Assembly: GCA_022773945.1 (NCBI GenBank)
Contig: JALFNS010000048.1
Coordinates: 43,688 to 107,687 of the forward strand
DNA length: 64,000 nucleotides
Direction of reading: 5' to 3'
Source of the DNA: Clostridiales bacterium
Lineage (GTDB): Bacteria > Bacillota > Clostridia > Peptostreptococcales > Anaerovoracaceae
Every line of letters begins with the position of its first letter. Positions within the stretch are counted from its first letter, which is position 1. Positions 40,640 to 48,957 of this stretch are shown here, piece after piece. The position numbers and the translations under genes are program-made. The notes under the pieces were generated by a model that worked only from the letters and a program-made list of their open reading frames with translations, was not told the DNA's origin and ran no database searches.

Positions 40640-41863
40640 TTAAGCCTCTCCCAGGAGCCAATCGGGTAAATATTTTACCAATATGCCGTTGTAGTTTCCC
40701 GGCGTGAGCAGGTCTCCTGTCAGGACAATTTTCTCATAGTTGTCCGATATGTTTGTCAGCGGCTTCATTTCACGTTCGAAGGTTTCTTTCGCAGTCATAT
40801 CCGCTGTCACTTGAAAGTAGGTGTAATTCCCATCTTTCTCCGCTACAAAGTCCACTTCCGTATTGCCGACTTTACCGATCATAACACGATATCCCCGGCG
40901 CAGAAGCTCGAAAAACACAATATTCTCCAGCGAGAAACCAAGATCGTATCGGCTTCGCGGCAATATGTGGTTCCTTAAACCTAAATCCACAATATAAAAC
41001 TTACGCCCGGCCTTCAGAAGCTTCTTGCCCACAATGTCGAACCGTTCTGCAGGATAGAATATAAAAGATTCGGTAAGAGCTTCCACATAATCACTAACCG
41101 TGTTGGGAGAAGTTTTTCTACCGTTCGAACTCAGGTAATCAGCGATGCTTCTGACGGAAACCGGATTACCTGCAACGCCGGCCAGATATTTAGCAACAGT
41201 CTTCAGTAGATGTATATCTGTTATTTTTCTTTTCGCAGGGTCTGTTTCCTTTCGTGCCTGTCGGCTTTCTATATCTTTAACGATTACTGTATTGTATATT
41301 CCTTCCAGATAGGTGTCGACCTTTTCCCGCGTGCGCTCCATGACAGCAACATATGGCAACCCTCCGTCACGCATATATTCAGCAAGTCCGCGTTCTTTAT
41401 CCGTCCCGGTAACTTCAAGGAATTCTTTAAATGAAAATGGCAACATCTTAATTTCAACGTACCGGCCTGTCAGCAGTGTAGCCAGATCTCCCGAGAGCAT
41501 ATTAGCGTTGGATCCTGTAATATATATATCCACGTCCGGTTTGACGTACAAGCTGTCTATTACCTTCTCAAAAGACGGCACTTTCTGAATTTCGTCCAGA
41601 AAGATATAAGTCATCTTCCCTTCGCAAAGGCTATTTTTGAGATAATCGTACAGCTTGCGGTAGTCCTGCAAATCTTCGTATTCCAGTTCCTCAAAGTTAA
41701 CAGAAACAATCTGCACGTCTGAAACGCCACTTGATTTCAACCATTCCCGGTACTGCAAAAGCAAAGTGGACTTGCCGCAGCGGCGTATACCGGTGACAAC
41801 TTTGATTACCTGTTCATCCTTCCATTGGATAAGACGATTCAGATATTCTCTTCTCTCAACCAA
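40640..41863 (-). CDS. AAA ATPase with C-terminal DUF4143 domain
   Basis: A protein of about 407 residues with Walker A GIRRCGKSTLLLQY near residue 30, Walker B YIFLDEIQKVPSF, sensor ITGSNANMLSG, and a C-terminal DUF4143/nuclease-like domain with FSLENIVFFELLRRGY and TEVDFVAEKDG. Widespread in prokaryotes; role unknown, possibly nucleic-acid related. I favour the TTG at 41863 (then VERREYLNRLIQW) because GGAGGTGG precedes it and homologues start there; ATG at 41878 is the alternative. Three bases separate it from the AraC gene. Lower GC and different codon use hint at separate acquisition. Confidence 0.85.
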   Translation of the reverse strand: MVERREYLNRLIQWKDEQVIKVVTGIRRCGKSTLLLQYREWLKSSGVSDVQIVSVNFEELEYEDLQDYRKLYDYLKNSLCEGKMTYIFLDEIQKVPSFEKVIDSLYVKPDVDIYITGSNANMLSGDLATLLTGRYVEIKMLPFSFKEFLEVTGTDKERGLAEYMRDGGLPYVAVMERTREKVDTYLEGIYNTVIVKDIESRQARKETDPAKRKITDIHLLKTVAKYLAGVAGNPVSVRSIADYLSSNGRKTSPNTVSDYVEALTESFIFYPAERFDIVGKKLLKAGRKFYIVDLGLRNHILPRSRYDLGFSLENIVFFELLRRGYRVMIGKVGNTEVDFVAEKDGNYTYFQVTADMTAKETFEREMKPLTNISDNYEKIVLTGDLLTPGNYNGILVKYLPDWLLGEA

Positions 41864-42027
41864 AACAACCACCTCCATCAAATATCACTCCCATATTAGC
41901 ACACGCCTTCACGTACGTCAAATTCCGTTCCCATTTCAGAACAAAATTTATTATACACGCTTGTTCGTTCCGAAACAGGAACAATTCGCGAATATCGAAA
42001 TATACTTTTGCAAATTATCACCTTAAA

Positions 42028-42074
42028 GTTTTCTGACAAAGTATATAACAAATACACGATTCTTGTCAGAAAAC
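42028..42074. repeat. CTGACAAA palindromic element 3
   Basis: GTTTTCTGACAA (42028-42039) is the exact reverse complement of TTGTCAGAAAAC (42063-42074), with 23 bases between. In the gene-free stretch 41864-42286. Confidence 0.6.
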
Positions 42075-42094
42075 CCCTTAGCTTAATCACGGAG

Positions 42095-42132
42095 TCTGAC
42101 AAAATATTTGTGAGAGCAGGGAGTTTGTCAGA
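42095..42132. repeat. CTGACAAA palindromic element 4
   Basis: TCTGACAAA (42095-42103) pairs with TTTGTCAGA (42124-42132). It is 20 bases after element 3. Confidence 0.55.
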
Positions 42133-42184
42133 AATGCCGTAGAAAACACAGAGACACAGTCTCGAGCAGCAAGCAGTGAACATA

Positions 42185-42251
42185 GGAAATAGCTAAATCC
42201 CGGACTTGCCCGAGAGACGAAGTCTCGAGTTCTGTCCGGGATTCTATTTCC
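42185..42251. repeat. Large multi-stem hairpin
   Basis: Three nested stems: GGAAATAG/CTATTTCC (outer), AATCCCGGAC/GTCCGGGATT (middle) and GAGAC/GTCTC with a GAA loop (inner). GAGACGAAGTCTCGAG here is nearly repeated as GAGACACAGTCTCGAG at 42151-42166. It lies 35 bases after the zinc-ribbon gene ends on the minus strand, but has no U tract, so it may be a structured RNA, a stability element or a DNA repeat. Confidence 0.6.
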
Positions 42252-42286
42252 TGCTAGTAAGCATCTATGGTCTGCTGCGATGAGGT

Positions 42287-42514
42287 TTACTTCTCCTCTA
42301 TCATAGCCTCCACATCCGCCATCTTGCCTGTCACCAGGTCTTCGGTGAGGGATACCTGACCGCATTCAGGGCAACGGGGAACCTTGTATCGGAAGTCGCG
42401 GGTCAGGTATCTGAACTGGACTTCCATTAGCTCCATCTCCACGCCGCATCTGTCGCAGATAATCTTTTCTTTCATTTCGGCCTGGCCGCTGGCGCCGGCA
42501 CTTTTGTTATTCAT
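42287..42514 (-). CDS. Small zinc-ribbon redox protein (DVU_1557-like), copy 1
   Basis: About 75 residues with two Cys pairs, CDRCGVEME and CPECGQVSL, which can bind Zn or Fe, flanking VQFRYLTRDFRYKVPRC. It resembles the small DVU_1557-type proteins encoded beside Mop-like hydroxylases and dicluster oxidoreductases. ATG 42514 overlaps the upstream stop as ATGAATAA; ATG 42475 (MKEKIICDRCG) would match the paralogue at 51272 better in length. Confidence 0.75.
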   Translation of the reverse strand: MNNKSAGASGQAEMKEKIICDRCGVEMELMEVQFRYLTRDFRYKVPRCPECGQVSLTEDLVTGKMADVEAMIEEK

Positions 42515-44813
42515 CAATTTTCTTGCCATTGAACACCGCCTCCAGTTTTATCTGCATTCTGTGGGAATATACGTTGTAAATGTGACGTTCCTCAGGAGAT
42601 CCCTCCGTGTATTCCACCCAGAGAGTTATGGCGCCGATTTCCCTGTAGGCTTTGTAACGGCCCGTTTCGGCGCTGCGGGTTCTGCGTCCCGTCTTCTCCG
42701 CGTATTCTATAACCTCACATATGTCTTCATCGAGGATTTTCTGCCTGCGGGCTTTGTCCGCGGCCTCATCCTCCATTATCAGTCTGTATTTCATCTCGTT
42801 CCTTCCGGACTTACCTTCTTCTCCCCAGATCTCAGCCAGAAGCCTGTTCTTCAGTTCGATGCGGTTGGCTCTTCTTCCCGATAGGGTGAGATCTCCATCG
42901 GAGTTTTTCTCGTTAATTCCGAAGAGAATATCGAGAATATGAACCGCCTCCTTGTCTCTGTCAGTGAACACATCACGGCAGTTTGAGCAGTATACAATGT
43001 ATGGCTTATCAGAGAGAGAAGCACGCTTGTCTGCCACATAATCAGAGAAGCCTTTGGCCGCCAGAGTCCCGTTGCCTCCGAAACCGCAGCAACCGTGCAC
43101 GTCTCCCTTAGGAAGCTCGCACACCTTCATTCCCGCACCGGAGGCCAGCTTGCGTACCGCTTCCTGAACACCGGATTTCCCCCGTGCGGAGCACGGATCG
43201 AAGACTGCCGCTTCATCGTATTCAGGTAGCGCGCTCTCCGGGAATCCGCCGCGCTCCGCCATAACCTCATAGAGAGAAACCGTCTCTATCTCAGGCAGAT
43301 ACTCGGCAAAATGCTTCATACAGGACATGCAGGCCATAATGAGCTTAGGTCTGCCCATGCCTTCCCACTGAGCCCTGATATCAGCGATTTCCCTGTCATG
43401 CTGCTCCTCGTTGCCGTTCCAGTTTGCCGGGATACCGCAGCAGCGGAGAAGAATCCCCGTCTCCCTATTTCCTTCGAGAAGCCACTTGTACGGTTTAATA
43501 ACGTACTCAGGATTCAGAGCGCCCAGATTGCACCCAGGGAAGAATGCCTCGCTGCATGTGCTGCCGCCGGGAACACGATCAAGAGCGCATTCCTCGCTGT
43601 CGGCGAACTCCATATCTCTGATGTAATACTGTTTATATGCAGCCGGAACCTTGTCCGCTTCGTGCATCTTGTGTCTGGCCAGCTTGACCATGCCGCAGAG
43701 GTCGATGCTCTCCGGGCAGGCCTCAGTCAGAAGGCCGCAGTCGGTGCATGCGGCGATATACCTTCTCGCCGGGCTTTTGTGCACCAGGGATCCCGCCGGC
43801 TTGCAGGAGAGGAATATCTCATCACGCATCTTCGCCGGCCATTTGTCGAAGAATCCCACAATATCGCAAAGGCTCTCGCAGGCATCGCAGCTGCATCTGA
43901 TACATCTCGACGCTTCGGCTTTGCACTCTTCTTCAGTAAAAGATTCTCCCGCAGGGGAAACTGCCTCCTTCTTCTCCTCCAGATGATCTCTGTTGGCGAC
44001 ACACCTGCTGTCAGGACCGGCCCTGTAGTACTCAAGCTTGCCTATCTTGAGGAAATCCTCCGCCGAAGCGGACAGATTGAGTCCCTCGGCCAGAGCGTGC
44101 ATCCTGTCGTGACCGCGCACCTCTCCGCCGAGAAATACTGCCGTATCACCTATCTTCATGCAGCCTTCGTCGCCTATGCCGAAATCAGCACCGCCGGCGC
44201 CGGTAGCCACATATATCACGTTGAACTTCTCCGGATTCTCTTCGCCCTCCTCCAGACAGAGGCTTCTTATATCATCTATCTCCGTGCCCGTCTTCAGCTC
44301 GTATTTCTCGTTGCCGAACTGGAGGCTGAAATCCTCCATGTATATGTCCCTGTCCATAACCTGACTGAGACTTCCTCCGGGATAATCTTCTCTCTCGAAT
44401 ATTGTAACGGGATATTTCTTCGTTGCCATTCTGTGGGCAAATCCCATGCCGGACAGTCCTGCGCCGATTACCCCTATGCGCTGCTTCTTGGCAGGCAGAT
44501 TGTAGGAATTGGGGGTTTTGCGCGTGGCCAGAGCGATCACCGATTTCTCCAGCATGTTTATGCGCACAGGTGAATCTACAACCTGACGGATACATGCCTC
44601 CTCGCAGTATCCCGGGCACACCTCACAGACTATCTCGGGGAAAACCACCTTGTCTCTCAGTGATTTGTAGGCGGCATTAATTCTGCCTCCCGTTATTCTC
44701 TCCTGAAAGTCGAGAAAGTCAACTTTGAATGGACACGCATCGGCACACATAGGTATGTCGTGCTCTCTGCACGTGTCAAATTGTTCGTAGTAAAATTGCA
44801 TGTTATCATCCAT
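42507..44813 (-). CDS. Pyridine nucleotide-disulfide oxidoreductase/dicluster iron-sulfur protein, copy 1
   Basis: A large oxidoreductase of about 768 residues. Order: N-terminal GltD-type Cys motifs (CADACPFKVDF, CEVCPGYCEEAC); an FAD/NAD domain (RIGVIGAGLSGMGFAHRM); 4Fe-4S motifs (CIRCSCDACESLC and CTDCGLLTEACP); and an HdrD-like part with two CCG-type motifs (CCGIPANW, CCGFGGNG). Such proteins accompany Mop-type hydroxylases and probably pass hydroxylase electrons to or from NAD(P) and another acceptor. A TATAAT -10 lies at 44821-44826, so ATG 44813 would be almost leaderless; ATG 44801 is an alternative. The zinc-ribbon gene follows with an overlap. Confidence 0.88.
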   Translation of the reverse strand: MDDNMQFYYEQFDTCREHDIPMCADACPFKVDFLDFQERITGGRINAAYKSLRDKVVFPEIVCEVCPGYCEEACIRQVVDSPVRINMLEKSVIALATRKTPNSYNLPAKKQRIGVIGAGLSGMGFAHRMATKKYPVTIFEREDYPGGSLSQVMDRDIYMEDFSLQFGNEKYELKTGTEIDDIRSLCLEEGEENPEKFNVIYVATGAGGADFGIGDEGCMKIGDTAVFLGGEVRGHDRMHALAEGLNLSASAEDFLKIGKLEYYRAGPDSRCVANRDHLEEKKEAVSPAGESFTEEECKAEASRCIRCSCDACESLCDIVGFFDKWPAKMRDEIFLSCKPAGSLVHKSPARRYIAACTDCGLLTEACPESIDLCGMVKLARHKMHEADKVPAAYKQYYIRDMEFADSEECALDRVPGGSTCSEAFFPGCNLGALNPEYVIKPYKWLLEGNRETGILLRCCGIPANWNGNEEQHDREIADIRAQWEGMGRPKLIMACMSCMKHFAEYLPEIETVSLYEVMAERGGFPESALPEYDEAAVFDPCSARGKSGVQEAVRKLASGAGMKVCELPKGDVHGCCGFGGNGTLAAKGFSDYVADKRASLSDKPYIVYCSNCRDVFTDRDKEAVHILDILFGINEKNSDGDLTLSGRRANRIELKNRLLAEIWGEEGKSGRNEMKYRLIMEDEAADKARRQKILDEDICEVIEYAEKTGRRTRSAETGRYKAYREIGAITLWVEYTEGSPEERHIYNVYSHRMQIKLEAVFNGKKIDE

Positions 44814-44820
44814 ATAACAA

Positions 44821-44850
44821 TTATACATTCACCTTGAGGATTTTAGCAAG
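44821..44850 (-). promoter_or_regulatory. Promoter of copy 1 dicluster oxidoreductase
   Basis: On the minus strand TTGCTA (44845-44850) and TATAAT (44821-44826), 18 bases apart. The divergent CDF gene appears to use a TATAAT at 44872-44877 on the plus strand. Confidence 0.6.
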
Positions 44851-44898
44851 CAAGTATGCCCATGTTGATGTATAATGATAACGAAGGTAGGTGAAATT

Positions 44899-45921
44899 GT
44901 GGAAGACAATATCAAAATTGAGAAACGAATTCTGAACTTATCACTGGCGGGAAGTATCGCATACCTTCTTGCCGAAGTTGTGGCGGCCTGGTTTACAGGT
45001 TCCAAGGCCGTTTTCATGGATTGCGTGTACGACATAGCCGACCTGATAATGATAGGTCCCTTCATCATTCTCGTACCGCTTCTCTATAAACCTGTAACCG
45101 AACGTCGCCCTTACGGGCTCTCACAGGTGGAATCCCTTTTCGTTACTATTAAATGCTCCCTCCTGGCCATAATCACAGTCGTTCTTATCATACAGAGCGC
45201 GGGTACTATTCTGGACGGAGGAAATCATGTTGATGCATCCTTCATTGCCATATTCGAGATGGCCATGTCTCTGGGATGTGCGGTAATGTACTTCGTACTT
45301 AAGAGAATCAACAAAAAGTTCTCATCGCCGTCAATCAAAGCTGAGCTGTACATCTGGAAGCTGGATACCTACAGCACTCTGGGTGTGGGCGTAGCTTTCC
45401 TTCTGGCGCTGATTCTCGAACACACGGGAATCTCATTCATCGCACCTTATGTGGACCCGGCAATCGCCATAATACTGGCTGTAATCCTCCTTAAGGAGCC
45501 TATCTCCATGGTTGTCGAGGCACAGCGCGGAATGATGCTCTTCGCTCCCGACGAGGAGACCATGAACAGCATCCGTGAGGTTGTGGAACAGCCTATGGCC
45601 GAGCACGGATACTTCGTAAACTTCCTGGACGTTATCAAAACGGGCCGAAAGTACTGGGTGGATGTATACTTCGTTACGGGAGACAACATCGTGCGCCTGG
45701 ATGAGTACAAGGAACTTTGTGTTAAACTTAACGAGCTCCTCGGAGAGAAATACGACAGCATCTACGTGGAGCTGATTCCGGACATCGAGAAGGCAAAGGC
45801 CGAAAACATCGAGAAGATACGCGCAAGACGTCAGGAAACCATAGACTACATTGAAGAGAAAGACAGACGCCATCAGGCAAAGGCCGAAAAGAAGAAATCA
45901 AAAAAGAACACCCAGATGTAA
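44899..45921 (+). CDS. Cation diffusion facilitator (CDF) family metal exporter
   Basis: A 340-residue transporter with about six membrane helices and a cytoplasmic C-terminal domain (EHGYFVNFLDVIKTGRKYWVDVYF). The TM2 site is DCVYDIADL, with a DxxxD pattern and no His, and TM5 has KLDTY; this points to Mn/Fe or other non-zinc ions, but the residues alone do not fix the metal. I chose GTG at 44899 because GAAGGTAGGTGA precedes it and a TATAAT at 44872-44877 would place the RNA start downstream of the ATG at 44875. The C-terminus is Lys-rich. Confidence 0.88.
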   Translation: MEDNIKIEKRILNLSLAGSIAYLLAEVVAAWFTGSKAVFMDCVYDIADLIMIGPFIILVPLLYKPVTERRPYGLSQVESLFVTIKCSLLAIITVVLIIQSAGTILDGGNHVDASFIAIFEMAMSLGCAVMYFVLKRINKKFSSPSIKAELYIWKLDTYSTLGVGVAFLLALILEHTGISFIAPYVDPAIAIILAVILLKEPISMVVEAQRGMMLFAPDEETMNSIREVVEQPMAEHGYFVNFLDVIKTGRKYWVDVYFVTGDNIVRLDEYKELCVKLNELLGEKYDSIYVELIPDIEKAKAENIEKIRARRQETIDYIEEKDRRHQAKAEKKKSKKNTQM

Positions 45922-45963
45922 CATAATTACAGCAAGTTAGTTATTGTTTGAAGATGGGGTTTC

Positions 45964-45993
45964 TTGACACTGCTCTGTCAGAATTGATAGAAT
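45964..45993 (+). promoter_or_regulatory. Sigma-A promoter of second Mop operon
   Basis: TTGACA (45964-45969) and TAGAAT (45988-45993) separated by 18 bases, 45 bases before the ATG at 46039. Confidence 0.85.
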
Positions 45994-46038
45994 ATTATCA
46001 GGTATCAAGTCAAATTAATAGTACCAATGGAGGTTTTT

Positions 46039-48897
46039 ATGAATTTCAAGAAAATGACGCTGAACATCAACGGCGCAGACCGTATGTTCATATGCGACCC
46101 GGAGAAGGATACTCTGGCGGACGTAGTCAGAAGACTTGGTCTTACCGGCACCAAGGTTGGCTGCGGAACAGGCGTATGCGGCTCATGTTCAGTAATTCTT
46201 AACGGCAAGGTCGTACGTTCATGTACGAAGAAAATCGCGAAGATTGAGGAATACAGCGAGGTTATCACAATCGAAGGTATCGGTCAGCCGAGATTCCTTC
46301 ACCCTCTCCAGCTGGCATTCATGCACCACGGTGCCGTGCAGTGCGGATTCTGTATCCCGGGCTTCATAGTATCGGCATACCAGCTTCTTCAGGAGAATCC
46401 CGATCCTACGAGAGAGGAAGTAAGAGACTGGTTCACCAAGCACAGAAACATCTGCCGCTGCACAGGCTACAAGCAGATTGTTGACTCCGTAATGATTGCT
46501 GCCAAGTGCATGCGCGGCGAAATCACCATGGAGGAGATCAAGCAGCCTGAACCTGAGGTTGGCGAATACTACGGCAAGCCGACCCTGAGACCTTGTGCTC
46601 TGGCCAGAGTATGCGGCGTAGAGGACTACGGTGATGACATCGAAATGAAGATGCCTTCAGGCACACTCCACGCTGTCATGGTTCAGCCGAGACTGGCAAG
46701 CCACGCCAAGATCAAGAACATAGACATTTCAGAAGCAGAGAAAATGCCGGGAGTATACAAGATCGTTCTGGCCAAGGACATTCAGGGCTCCAACAGACTG
46801 GCCTTCTTCTCATTCACACCTAGAACACTGGCAACAGAGAAGACTCACCATGTAATCGCTGAGGACAAGATCATGAACTACGGCGATATCGTGGCCGTAG
46901 CCGTTGCCGATTCCAAGGAACACGCCAGAGCAGCAGCCGAGAAGGTTAAGGTTGAAATCGAGCAGCTGCCTGAATACAACAACTATCTCGAGGCTGTAAT
47001 GCCTGACGCCATGAGAATACATGACGACCATCCTAACATGTGGTGCGTACAGCCTACAGTCAAGGGCGCAGGTCATGACATCGAGCCTCTCTTCGAGGAT
47101 GCTCCTCACGTTGTTGAAGGAAGCTTCTACTCACAGAGAGAGCCTCACGGCAACATCGAGGGAGACTGCGTACAGGCTTACTTCGATGCTGACGGAATCC
47201 TGACAGTACAGTGTAAGGCAATGGCAATCGGCGCCAACCTGGCCGATATTTCAGAAGCCACAGGACTTCCTGTTGAGAAGATCCGTGTTATAGAGAACCC
47301 TACAGGCGCATCCTTCGGATGGTCCACAGCAGGACTTACCTTCGCTCTGGCTGCTATCGTATGCCAGGCATGCGACGGAATGCCTATTGCCCTGTCAATG
47401 ACTTATCAGGAGCACATCGCTTACGCAGGCAAGAGAGCACCTTCATGGTCAAACTCCAGACTGGCATGTGATGATGACGGTAAGATCATCGCAGCTGAAT
47501 GGGACTTCGGTCTTGACCACGGCGCTTACAACGAGCTGGGTGACGACCTGACATGGAGACCGGCAAGATTCACATACTTCCCTTACAATGTACCTAACGT
47601 TAAGGGACTTTCGAGAGTTGCCACATCCAACCACGCTTACGGATGCGCATACAGAGGATACGGTTCACCGCAGGCGTTCACATGCTCCGAGGCCATGATG
47701 GACATGATGGCAGAAGAAATCGGCATGGATCCGTTCGATATCAGATACGTGAATATAGCCAGACCTGGTGAAACCAACGTTAACCAGCACCTCTTCAGAG
47801 AATATCCTATGGAGAAGATGATGGACACTCTCAGACCGCTCTACGAAGAAGCTAAGAAGAGAGCTGCCGAAGAGGATACTCCTGAGGTAAGAAGAGGCGT
47901 AGGTATCGCATGGGGCGGATACAACGTAACAGAGGGTTACGATGACCAGTGTACTCTGGGACTCGAAATCGCTCCGAACGGCAAGTTCATCAAATATGAC
48001 ACATGGCAGGATGTAGGTCAGGGCGGCGACGCAGGTTCCCTGGTAGTAACTCTGGAATGCCTCAAGGAACTCGGTGTCAAGAAGGAAGACATCATCCTGA
48101 GACAGAACGACAGTGTATACGGCGTTGACTCCGGATCATCCGCATCATCACGTCAGCACTATATGAATACAAAGGCCTGCAAAATGGCTGCCGACAAACT
48201 TATAAACGCTATGAGAAAGCCGGACGGCACATTCAGAACATATGAAGAGATGGTTGCCGAAGGCATCCCTACAAGATATGACGCACAGTATGAGAACCAT
48301 ACGGACCCTACTCTCTCATATCTTGATCCTAATACGGGAGTCGGCGAACCTACACCGGCATTCACATATGCCCTCTTCATGGCAGAGGTTGCCGTTGATA
48401 CGAGAACAGGTAAGACCGAGGTTCTCCGCTTCACCTGCGTGGATGACGTAGGCGTTATAGGAAACCCTGTATGTCTGGACGGTCAGGCTTACGGCGGAAT
48501 CGCTCATTCCATCGGATTCGCTCTCTATGAGGACTACGAGGATGTCAAGAAGCACAACAATATCGTAGGATGCGGAATCGCTACAGCGAACATGCTTCCG
48601 GATGATATTCAGCTCATTCACTTCCAGACTCCTAGAGACACTTCACCGTTCGGTTCATCCGGCGGAAGTGAAGCATTCCAGTCAGGCGACCACATGGCTG
48701 TTATCAACGCCATCAACAATGCCTGCGGCGTGAGAGTATATGAGCTTCCGGCAAGACCTGAGAAGGTTAAGGCAGGAATCGAAGCCCTCGCCAGAGGCGA
48801 GAAGGATCCGCTCAAGCCTCACAAGTACTTCCTCGGCTCCGACTTCGAGGAGGAGATGGAAAACATCAGAAACAACCCTGTATATTTCGAAGACTAA
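46039..48897 (+). CDS. Mop-type molybdenum hydroxylase, copy 2
   Basis: A 952-residue paralogue of the 31799 enzyme with near-identical N-terminus (MNFKKMTLNINGADRMFICD), the same eight Cys ligands for two 2Fe-2S clusters (VGCGTGVCGSC, CGFC, CRC), no FAD domain and catalytic Glu 878 in SSGGSEAF. Substrate-pocket segments differ (for example IVCQACDGMPIALSM against KVTQMPCSLSM), so substrates may differ. I chose ATG 46039, which follows GGAGGTTTTT; an ATG at 46027 lies inside the ribosome site. It is followed by a dicluster oxidoreductase, a zinc-ribbon protein and a CCG protein. Confidence 0.94.
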   Translation: MNFKKMTLNINGADRMFICDPEKDTLADVVRRLGLTGTKVGCGTGVCGSCSVILNGKVVRSCTKKIAKIEEYSEVITIEGIGQPRFLHPLQLAFMHHGAVQCGFCIPGFIVSAYQLLQENPDPTREEVRDWFTKHRNICRCTGYKQIVDSVMIAAKCMRGEITMEEIKQPEPEVGEYYGKPTLRPCALARVCGVEDYGDDIEMKMPSGTLHAVMVQPRLASHAKIKNIDISEAEKMPGVYKIVLAKDIQGSNRLAFFSFTPRTLATEKTHHVIAEDKIMNYGDIVAVAVADSKEHARAAAEKVKVEIEQLPEYNNYLEAVMPDAMRIHDDHPNMWCVQPTVKGAGHDIEPLFEDAPHVVEGSFYSQREPHGNIEGDCVQAYFDADGILTVQCKAMAIGANLADISEATGLPVEKIRVIENPTGASFGWSTAGLTFALAAIVCQACDGMPIALSMTYQEHIAYAGKRAPSWSNSRLACDDDGKIIAAEWDFGLDHGAYNELGDDLTWRPARFTYFPYNVPNVKGLSRVATSNHAYGCAYRGYGSPQAFTCSEAMMDMMAEEIGMDPFDIRYVNIARPGETNVNQHLFREYPMEKMMDTLRPLYEEAKKRAAEEDTPEVRRGVGIAWGGYNVTEGYDDQCTLGLEIAPNGKFIKYDTWQDVGQGGDAGSLVVTLECLKELGVKKEDIILRQNDSVYGVDSGSSASSRQHYMNTKACKMAADKLINAMRKPDGTFRTYEEMVAEGIPTRYDAQYENHTDPTLSYLDPNTGVGEPTPAFTYALFMAEVAVDTRTGKTEVLRFTCVDDVGVIGNPVCLDGQAYGGIAHSIGFALYEDYEDVKKHNNIVGCGIATANMLPDDIQLIHFQTPRDTSPFGSSGGSEAFQSGDHMAVINAINNACGVRVYELPARPEKVKAGIEALARGEKDPLKPHKYFLGSDFEEEMENIRNNPVYFED

Positions 48898-48911
48898 CTA
48901 CAGGCACATTG

Positions 48912-48945
48912 ACAGGAGTGCGGCGGTGCTGCACTCCTGTTTTTT
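48912..48945 (+). terminator. Rho-independent terminator after Mop copy 2
   Basis: ACAGGAGTGC pairs with GCACTCCTGT around nine bases and is followed by five T. The next gene starts only 13 bases later, so partial read-through would set the level of the oxidoreductase below that of the hydroxylase. Confidence 0.88.
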
Positions 48946-48957
48946 CGGGTTTTGAAT

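Noticed and set aside
41864..42286. Insertion sequence or transposon end
   Set aside because: Palindromes are present but no transposase or target-site duplication could be recognised.
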